DNA from: Micromonospora antibiotica
Lineage (GTDB): Bacteria; Actinomycetota; Actinomycetes; Mycobacteriales; Micromonosporaceae
DNA: 64,000 nt
Direction of reading: 5' to 3'
Assembly (NCBI RefSeq): GCF_017599305.1
Contig: NZ_JAGFWR010000001.1
Coordinates: 620,001-684,000, forward strand
The notes beneath the pieces are model-generated. The model made no database searches. It saw only the letters and a list, made by a program, of their open reading frames with translations, and was not told where the DNA came from. How positions within the stretch are numbered: position 1 is the first letter of the stretch; each line of letters starts with the position of its first letter. Position numbers and translations under genes: made by a program. Of this stretch, positions 58,238 through 64,000 are shown piece by piece.

Positions 58238-60262
58238 TCAGTGGGTACGCGCCGGGGGCCTACCGCCGAAGCCCTGCCGGTCGTCACGCGGCCGGTCGTC
58301 GCGGACCCGGCCCTCGGTGCGGAACCCGCCCCGACGGTCGGTGGCACGCGGCTCACCGGCACCGAACCGGCGCTCCCCGGAACGCTGCTCGCCCCGGGTG
58401 TCCCGGTCGCCGAAACGCTGCTCGCCCCGGGCGTCCCGGTCGCCGAAACGCTGCTCGCCCCGGTCACCGAAACGCCTGTCGCTGCGGTCGCCGTAACCCC
58501 GGTCGGCCGGTGCGCGATCCCCGTAACTCCGGTCGCCGGTGGGCCGGTCGCCGTAGCCGCGTTCGCCGGCCGGCCGGGTGCCGTGGCCCCGGTCGCCGCC
58601 GTAGCCGCGTTCGCCGGTGGGCCGGGCCCCATAGCTCCGGTCGCCGGTGGGCCGGTCGCCGTAGCCGCGTTCGCCGGTGGGTCGGGCGCTGTAACTCCGG
58701 TCGCCGGTGGGGCGGGTGCCGTAGCCCCGGTCGCCGCCGTAGCCGCGCTCGCCGCCGTAGCCGCGCTCGCCGCTGGGCCGGGCGCTGTAACCCCGGTCGC
58801 CGGTGGGCCGGTCGCCGTAGCCGCGTTCGCCGGTCGGCCGGGTGCCGTAGCCCTGGTCGCCGCCGTGACCCCGGCTGTCGCGACTGCCGGAGTAGCCCCG
58901 GCTGTCACGGTTGCCGCCGTAGCTGCGGGAGTCCCGGTCGCCGAAGCGGCGCGGGCGGTCACCGTGCCGGCGGGGCTCGGGCTCCTCGCGGACCACGACG
59001 GGGACGCCGCTCGGCTCACGGGCCCCGGTCAGCTCGGTCAGCACCGCGTCACCGACCCGGACCCGGGTCTCCGCCGGGGACACGCCGGCCTTCTCCATCA
59101 TCGCCAGCGTGGTCCGCCGCTGCTTGGGCAGCACCAGCGTGGCCACCGCGCCCGACTCGCCGGCCCGAGCGGTACGACCCGCCCGGTGCAGGTAGTCCTT
59201 CGGGTCCTTCGGCGGGTCGATGTGCAGCACCAGGGAGACGCCGTCGACGTGGATGCCCCGGGCCGCCACGTCGGTGGCGACCAGCACGTCCATCCGCCCC
59301 TCCTTGAACTCGGCGAGGGTCTTGGTACGCATCCGCTGGGTCTTGCCGCCGTGCAACCCACCGGCCCGTACGCCGACCGCGCCGAGCTGCTCCACCAGCC
59401 GGTCGACCCCGAGCTGGGTACGGGCGAAGAGCATGGTCCGGCCGGGGCGGGCCGCGATCGACGCCGCCACGGCGAACTTGTCGTGCGGCGGGATCAGCAG
59501 CAGGTGGTGGTCCATGGTGGACACCGACGCGGTCGACGGGGCGGTGGAGTGGGTCACCGGGTCGGTCATGAACCGCCTGACCAGGGTGTCGACGTCACCG
59601 TCCAGGGTGGCCGAGAAGAGCAGCCGCTGGGCGTTCGCCGGGGTCTTGGCGAGCAACTCGGTGACCTCGGGGAGGAAGCCCATGTCGGCCATCTGGTCGG
59701 CCTCGTCCAGCACGGTCACCTCGACGTCGTCCAGGACGCAGACGCCCCGGTTGATCAGGTCGCCGAGCCGGCCGGGGGTGGCCACGACGATCTCGACACC
59801 CCGGCGCAGCGCGTCGACCTGCCGGTCGTACGGGACGCCGCCGACGGCGGTCTTGAGGAAGATCCCGACGGCCTTGCCGAGCGGCAGCAGCGCGTCGTTG
59901 ACCTGCATCGCCAGCTCGCGGGTGGGGACCAGGACCAGGGCGCGCGGGTGCAGCGGCCGGGCCCGGTTGCGTTCGGCCAGCCGGGCGATGATCGGCAGGC
60001 CGAAGGCGAGGGTCTTGCCGGAGCCGGTCTGGCCCCGACCGAGCACGTCCCGGCCGGCGAGGGCGTCGGGCAGGGTGGCCCGCTGGATCTCGAACGGGGT
60101 GGTGATGCCCTGCCGGGCGAGGGTGTCGACCAGCTGCCGGGGCAGTCCCAGGTCGGCGAAGCCCACGACGGGGGCGGCCGGAGCGGGTTCGTTGCCGGTG
60201 GCGTCACCGGTCGGCAGGTCGTGGGCGGACGGAATGGTGCCGGAGTCAACAGAGGTGGTCAA
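58238..60262 (-). CDS. DEAD-box RNA helicase with RGY-rich tail
   Basis: A 674-residue DEAD-box helicase. Motif I GQTGSGKT (77-84), PTRELA, VLDEADQM, FSATLD and HRAGRTARAG are all present in about residues 30-400. The C-terminal 240 residues are a low-complexity, positively charged tail of RGYGDRPTGD/RSYGARPTGE-type repeats ending ARTH, as in cold-shock and RNA-condensate helicases. TTG 60262 is the start: AAAGG lies 6 nt ahead. A promoter TACACT about 120 bp upstream implies a long leader, typical of cold-induced helicases. Confidence 0.9.
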   Translation of the reverse strand: MTTSVDSGTIPSAHDLPTGDATGNEPAPAAPVVGFADLGLPRQLVDTLARQGITTPFEIQRATLPDALAGRDVLGRGQTGSGKTLAFGLPIIARLAERNRARPLHPRALVLVPTRELAMQVNDALLPLGKAVGIFLKTAVGGVPYDRQVDALRRGVEIVVATPGRLGDLINRGVCVLDDVEVTVLDEADQMADMGFLPEVTELLAKTPANAQRLLFSATLDGDVDTLVRRFMTDPVTHSTAPSTASVSTMDHHLLLIPPHDKFAVAASIAARPGRTMLFARTQLGVDRLVEQLGAVGVRAGGLHGGKTQRMRTKTLAEFKEGRMDVLVATDVAARGIHVDGVSLVLHIDPPKDPKDYLHRAGRTARAGESGAVATLVLPKQRRTTLAMMEKAGVSPAETRVRVGDAVLTELTGAREPSGVPVVVREEPEPRRHGDRPRRFGDRDSRSYGGNRDSRGYSGSRDSRGHGGDQGYGTRPTGERGYGDRPTGDRGYSARPSGERGYGGERGYGGDRGYGTRPTGDRSYSARPTGERGYGDRPTGDRSYGARPTGERGYGGDRGHGTRPAGERGYGDRPTGDRSYGDRAPADRGYGDRSDRRFGDRGEQRFGDRDARGEQRFGDRDTRGEQRSGERRFGAGEPRATDRRGGFRTEGRVRDDRPRDDRQGFGGRPPARTH
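58260..58960 (-). repeat. Repeats encoding the helicase RGY tail
   Basis: Imperfect 24-30 bp units encode GYGDRPTGDR-type peptides many times over, and three further units encode RGEQRFGDRD. The pattern suggests expansion by slippage. Confidence 0.8.
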
Positions 60263-60383
60263 GAAAGGCCTTTCGAGCGGGGCGCATCTTCGCGATGGCC
60301 CGCCGCAGCATGAGGTACGCCGCCGAATCGCCCGCAAGATCGCCCAGGGGCACGCCACGCGCGCCAGGTCAGTGATCCCGACC

Positions 60384-60389
60384 AGTGTA
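60384..60389 (-). promoter_or_regulatory. Promoter -10 element of the helicase gene
   Basis: TACACT on the minus strand is a good -10 hexamer, giving a 5' leader of roughly 110 nt before the TTG start. No clear -35. Confidence 0.5.
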
Positions 60390-60517
60390 CGGCGATCCGG
60401 CGGTGCCGCCAGTGAACCCCGAGCCGGTAGTGGGCGGACTCACCCCGATCCGGTGGGCCTTTTCCGCCCGACGGATACGCCCACCAGCACCTGCGTGCCG
60501 CCCCGGTCGGCCCGGCC

Positions 60518-62398
60518 TCACTCGGACAGCATGTTGCCGACCAGCCCGTCCATCACGTCGTTGGCGAGCAGGACGACCAGCACGCTGATCGCGACCAGCA
60601 GCCCGAGTGAAGCGGCGAGCACGATCACCACCCGGGTGGTCCGGGATCGCGGGGCCGGCGTGTCGGACCACCCCTGGGCCAGGATGTGCCCGGTCAGCGA
60701 GCCGGAGTTCTCCACCGGGTTGGCTGCCGGGAACGCGATCGTGGAGTGCCCCGGGCCGTCGGTGCCGCCGTAGCCGATGCTCGCCAGGTCCGGACCGCCC
60801 CGGTACGAGGTGCCGGTGGCGGGGCGGGTCACGCCGTCGGTCGTTCCGACCGGGGCGGGGGCGAAGCGGGGTGGTTCGGGCGGTGCGGGTGCCGGCACCA
60901 CCGGCAGCGCCGACGTCGCCCCGTCAGCGGCCGGGTCGGGCACGACCGGGGCCCGGAACGTCGGGGTGGTCGCGCCGACGGCACCCGAGCCGGTGCTCGC
61001 CACCGGTGCCGGGGGCGCGGACGCCGGTGGGGTGAAGGTTGGTGGGGTGAAGGCGGGTGGGGGCGGGGATGCGGGTGGGGTGACGGCAGCGGCCGGCGGG
61101 AGCGGGGGCGCGGACACGGACGGCGGCGCCGAGGTGGGCGCGGTGAAGGCGACGGGTGCCGGGGCTGACGGTGTCGCGGCGGGCGGGTTGGCGGTGCCGG
61201 TGGCGGGCGGGCTGGCGGTGCCGGCGGGGGGCGGGCCGGCGGCGGTGCGGACGACCGCGGAGGCGCTGGCCCGGACGGTCGGGGTCGCGCGGCCGGGCAT
61301 GGCCGGTGGCGGCGGGAACGGGGGTGCCGGCATCGGGCCGGGCGGTGCCGGCGACGGCGGCACCACCGGACCCGGGGGCGGCACCGGCGGCCCCGGTACG
61401 GGTGGGACCGGACCGGGCGGGACCGGGGTGGGACCCGGCGGAGGGCCGGGCAGCGGCGGGACCGGCGCGGGGAACGGGCCGGGCGCGGGCGGCTCGGGGG
61501 TGAACGGTGTGGGACTCGGGCCCGGCTCGGGGGTGGGGGCCGGCGACGGCTCGGGAACGGGCGACGGCCGTGGGGCCGGCGACGGCTCGGGGGCGGGCTC
61601 CGGGTCCGGGGTCGGCGGGGTGGGCGGCTGGACCGGGGTCGGTGGGGTGGAGGGCTGCCCTGGGGTCGGCGGGGCGGGCGGCTGGGCCGGGGTCGGGGGC
61701 TGCGCCGGCTCGGGCGGCTCCGGGCTGACCGGTGCCGACCGGTACACCCCGGGGGCCGCGTCACCCGGCCGGGTCCCCGCGTCCGCTGCCGCGCCTTCGG
61801 CCTCGGCGGCGGAGATGCGACTCAGCCCGGGGACCGAAACGCTGGCCCGGGCCGTCCCGCCGTCCGATCCGCCGCGTTGTCCGGGAACACCGCCCGGAGT
61901 GGCCGGGCCGACCGGGCCCGAACCGCCGGGAGCCGGGTCACCCGGTTCGGGTGTTCGCGAGGCGGGGACGGTGGACGGGCCGGCGGCGGTGGGGCTGCCC
62001 GCCCGGTAGGTGGTCGCGGTGGCCACCCCGGAGGGCAGTTCGTCACCCTCGGGCGGCACGGTCATGGTGTGCACGCTGGCCGTGGCGCGGGCCGACCCGT
62101 CGGCGGCCGGACCAGGCCGGGCCGGGGTGTCGGCGGCCGGACCAGGCCGGGCCGGGGTGTCGGCGGCCGGACCAGGCCGGGCCGGGGTGTCGGCGGCCGG
62201 ACCAGGCCGGGCCGGGGTGTCGGCGGTTCCGGTGGGCCGGCCGGAGACCTCGGTGGGTCGGCCCGGGGTGTCGGAGGTCGCGGCACCGGACCGGTCGGGG
62301 GCGTCGGCGGATACGACGGGTCGGTCCGGGCTGCCGGTGGCCGGGTCGGGCTCGGATCCCTGGTCGACGTGTCGCACCGGAACCTCTTGCTCAGCCAT
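60518..62398 (-). CDS. Proline-rich single-pass membrane protein
   Basis: A 626-residue protein: an N-terminal acidic/Ala-Thr-Pro region, a long proline-rich stretch (about 230-400, PPTP/PEPSPAP repeats), a further Pro/Ala region, and one C-terminal helix (VVIVLAASLGLLVAISVLVV) before NDVMDGLVGNMLSE. It has a tail-anchored layout with the bulk probably in the cytosol. No catalytic domain. Four perfect 30-bp repeats encode a DTPARPGPAA-type decapeptide. Known actinobacterial examples of such proteins are uncharacterised. ATG 62398 chosen; upstream sequence is not protein-like. Confidence 0.7.
   Translation of the reverse strand: MAEQEVPVRHVDQGSEPDPATGSPDRPVVSADAPDRSGAATSDTPGRPTEVSGRPTGTADTPARPGPAADTPARPGPAADTPARPGPAADTPARPGPAADGSARATASVHTMTVPPEGDELPSGVATATTYRAGSPTAAGPSTVPASRTPEPGDPAPGGSGPVGPATPGGVPGQRGGSDGGTARASVSVPGLSRISAAEAEGAAADAGTRPGDAAPGVYRSAPVSPEPPEPAQPPTPAQPPAPPTPGQPSTPPTPVQPPTPPTPDPEPAPEPSPAPRPSPVPEPSPAPTPEPGPSPTPFTPEPPAPGPFPAPVPPLPGPPPGPTPVPPGPVPPVPGPPVPPPGPVVPPSPAPPGPMPAPPFPPPPAMPGRATPTVRASASAVVRTAAGPPPAGTASPPATGTANPPAATPSAPAPVAFTAPTSAPPSVSAPPLPPAAAVTPPASPPPPAFTPPTFTPPASAPPAPVASTGSGAVGATTPTFRAPVVPDPAADGATSALPVVPAPAPPEPPRFAPAPVGTTDGVTRPATGTSYRGGPDLASIGYGGTDGPGHSTIAFPAANPVENSGSLTGHILAQGWSDTPAPRSRTTRVVIVLAASLGLLVAISVLVVLLANDVMDGLVGNMLSE
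62101..62220 (-). repeat. Four perfect 30-bp tandem repeats
   Basis: Four identical copies of a 30-bp unit starting CGGCGGCCGGACCAGGCCGG. They lie in frame within the proline-rich protein, encoding ADTPARPGPA. Perfect identity marks a recently expanded, probably variable-number repeat. Confidence 0.95.
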
Positions 62399-62528
62399 GA
62401 TCGCCCTCCGCGCACCCTCGCACCCGTGCCCTGTGAACGGCGACCGGATGTGCCTCGTGTCACCGTGCCACATCTCGCCCCGTCGGCACAGTCGGAGTGC
62501 CGAGGGTGGTCGCAACGGTGGCGGTCGG

Positions 62529-64000
62529 TCAGCTCCCGGTGCTCGCCGAGGCGGTCGCCGAGGTGGAGGTGGACGCCGACCGGCTGCTCTCCGGGGCGCC
62601 GGTGCTGCCGGCTGTGGTCGGGTTGGTGCTGCTGTCCGGCGTGCCGGTGCCGGTGCCGGAGACGCTCGGCGTCGGGTCGGGGCTCTTGCTCGGGGTGGGC
62701 GTGGGCTTCGGCGTCGGTGGCTTCGTCGGTGCGGTGGTCGCCGTCGGCCGGGGCGTGGGCGTGGTGGGCTTCGGCGACGCGGTGGTGGGCTTCGGGGAGG
62801 GCGTGGTGGGCTTCGGCGACGCGGTGGTGGGCTTCGGCGTCGGGGACGGCGTCGGGACCTGGGTGATCGGGGAGCCGGGGGTGTTCACCGCGCCGACGAC
62901 CCGGGTGGCGGCGTAGAGACCGGACCACCGGACCTGGGAGATCTTGACCACGTCGCCGCTGCGTGGCGCCTGCACCATCCGCCCCCCGCCGATGTACATG
63001 GCGACGTGGTGGATGGTCGTCCAGCTGCTGCCCGAAGCGAAGAAGAGCAGGTCGCCGGGGAGCAGGGCTGCCTGGGAGACCGTCCGGCTCCGCGTGGCGT
63101 AGTACTGGTCGCGGGCGACCCGGGGCAGGTCGTAGTAGCCGGCGGACCGGTAGGCGGCCCACATCAGCCCCGAGCAGTCGAAGCGGTCCGGGCCTTCGGC
63201 CGCCCACAGGTAGGGGTCGCCGAGCTGCGCGAGCGCGTACCGCACGGCGGCGAGCGCCTGCGGGCTGGCGTTCAGCCCGGTGCTGCTCTGCCCCTCGACG
63301 TACGCCGCACCCAGCTTCTGCTCGGCGGCCTCCTGCTGCTTTTCCAGCGCGATGAGCTGGGCCTGGTTGTCCGCACGCAGCTTGGCGATCTTGGCGTCGT
63401 TGTCGCGCAGCGCCTTCTGCACCGCGGCGAACTGTTCCTCCGCCCGCCGGACCCGGTCGGTGGCGGCGGTGACCGCCTGGGCGGCGACCTGCTCGGCCGT
63501 CCGGGCCCGGGACAGTTCGCCGGCCGCCGCGGTGGTCTCGTCGTCGGCCTGCTGCCCCCGGGAGACCCGCTGCAGGACGCTCAGCCCGTGCAGGTCGCGG
63601 GCCAGTTCACCGGGCGGCAGGGCGGCGGCGGCCTTGAAGGCGTTCGCGGCGACGGCGTTGGCCTGCTGCTCCGCCACGGTCAGCGCGCCCCGGGCCCGGG
63701 TCAGCTCACCCTGGACGCCGGTGAGCTGGACCCGTGCGTCGTCGCGTTGCTTCTGCAACTGCAGGAGCTGGTCGGCGAGCTGACCGTTCTGCGCGGTCAG
63801 GGTGTCGATCTGGGACAGCAGCGGGCTGGTCGGTAGCCCGCCGACCGGCAGGGTCGGGTAGCTGGGCTGGCCCGGGAGCGGGTAGCCGGGCGTCGCCGCG
63901 CCGGGCAGCTGCAACCCGCCGGTGACCACCGGCCGGGAACCGGTGTCCGGGACGGTGTTGGGCAGCGGCGGCTCGGCATAGGCCGGGGTGGCCAGGACCA
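62529..64000 (-). CDS. NlpC/P60 peptidoglycan hydrolase (5' end cut)
   Basis: At least 490 residues. The signal peptide is cut; its end reads VLATPAYA, so the mature protein starts about EPPLPNTV. A coiled-coil region (LLSQIDTLTAQNGQLADQLL to about KQQEAAEQKL) precedes the NlpC/P60 catalytic domain with Cys in DRFDCSGLMW and His in TIHHVAMYIGGGRM. The C-terminal 120 residues are a Pro/Thr/Ser/Lys tail with PKPTTASPKPTT repeats. Coiled coil plus NlpC/P60 resembles the RipA/CwlO endopeptidases that cut the stem peptide of peptidoglycan and are activated at division. Confidence 0.9.
   Translation of the reverse strand, partial: VLATPAYAEPPLPNTVPDTGSRPVVTGGLQLPGAATPGYPLPGQPSYPTLPVGGLPTSPLLSQIDTLTAQNGQLADQLLQLQKQRDDARVQLTGVQGELTRARGALTVAEQQANAVAANAFKAAAALPPGELARDLHGLSVLQRVSRGQQADDETTAAAGELSRARTAEQVAAQAVTAATDRVRRAEEQFAAVQKALRDNDAKIAKLRADNQAQLIALEKQQEAAEQKLGAAYVEGQSSTGLNASPQALAAVRYALAQLGDPYLWAAEGPDRFDCSGLMWAAYRSAGYYDLPRVARDQYYATRSRTVSQAALLPGDLLFFASGSSWTTIHHVAMYIGGGRMVQAPRSGDVVKISQVRWSGLYAATRVVGAVNTPGSPITQVPTPSPTPKPTTASPKPTTPSPKPTTASPKPTTPTPRPTATTAPTKPPTPKPTPTPSKSPDPTPSVSGTGTGTPDSSTNPTTAGSTGAPESSRSASTSTSATASASTGS

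Noticed and set aside
58022-60313. 763-codon open frame on the plus strand with VAGGPVAVAAFAG repeats
   Set aside because: It is antisense to the DEAD-box helicase; the apparent repeats mirror those encoding the RGY tail.
60777-62009. Gly-rich open frame resembling a PE_PGRS-like protein on the plus strand
   Set aside because: Exactly antisense to the proline codons of the proline-rich protein; no start signal.
62529-64000. GTG at 63929 as the start of the NlpC/P60 protein
   Set aside because: The open frame continues upstream to the window edge and reads as the end of a signal peptide (VLATPAYA), so the true start is outside the window.

Overview
The window is about 72-75% G+C by eye, with GTG and TTG starts, many 1-4 bp stop/start overlaps and several apparently leaderless promoters. 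Gene content (BldC-type regulator, DUF397/Scr1-type pair, ResBC cytochrome c maturation, menaquinone UbiD/UbiA/UbiX set, stressosome) points to a filamentous actinomycete, most likely the Micromonosporaceae (Micromonospora or Salinispora-like). This placement rests on gene content and protein resemblance only. No rRNA or tRNA gene was seen. Both window ends cut genes.

Region by region: (1) 0-8.4 kb: Eis-like acetyltransferase (cut), PP2C phosphatase, divergent LuxR ATPase regulator, XRE/cupin regulator with a palindromic operator next to a BenE benzoate transporter, small hypotheticals, mscL, and a FadR-type regulator divergent from a CynX-type MFS exporter. (2) 8.4-14.5 kb: a STAS antagonist, then a tightly coupled stressosome operon rsbR-rsbS-rsbT, an ATPase/RsbX-type phosphatase fusion, a histidine kinase, and a receiver-SpoIIE phosphatase. 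(3) 15-25.6 kb: AraC regulator, a frameshifted DinB/maleylpyruvate-isomerase-type gene, PadR-controlled FtsX-type ABC exporter, oligopeptidase B, GlcE-like flavoprotein, and a second ATPase-GAF-SpoIIE phosphatase. (4) 25.9-34.5 kb: a 1454-residue soluble hybrid kinase carrying an array of 92-residue HAMP repeats with its response regulator, then a MarR-controlled ABC-2 exporter and another STAS protein. (5) 34.6-40.9 kb: hemL followed by a phosphatase and resA-ccdA-resB-ccsB for heme and cytochrome c assembly. (6) 41-50.2 kb is accessory: LacI-controlled secreted BNR hydrolase with a ricin lectin tail, MarR/AhpD pair, an AbiE toxin-antitoxin system behind two long palindromes, an XRE/DUF397 pair, a broken BrnT-like toxin with its intact ribbon-helix-helix partner, and an epoxide-hydrolase-like enzyme. 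(7) 50.5-57.4 kb: UbiD, UbiA/MqnP, a class I terpene cyclase, UbiX, BldC, an Lrp regulator and a Cds1-like PLP enzyme. (8) 57.5-64 kb: glycolipid-binding-domain protein, DEAD-box helicase with a long RGY-rich tail, a proline-rich single-pass protein, and an NlpC/P60 peptidoglycan hydrolase (cut).

The main theme is phosphorylation-dependent signalling. Two separate kinase/phosphatase partner-switching clusters, two orphan STAS proteins and a PP2C phosphatase sit within 35 kb, with no sigma factor gene in view. The most interesting items are the stressosome operon with its fused fourth protein and a receiver lacking the conserved lysine, the poly-HAMP kinase built by duplication of a two-repeat unit, the AbiE locus with its four half-site operator, and the terpene cyclase set among the menaquinone genes.
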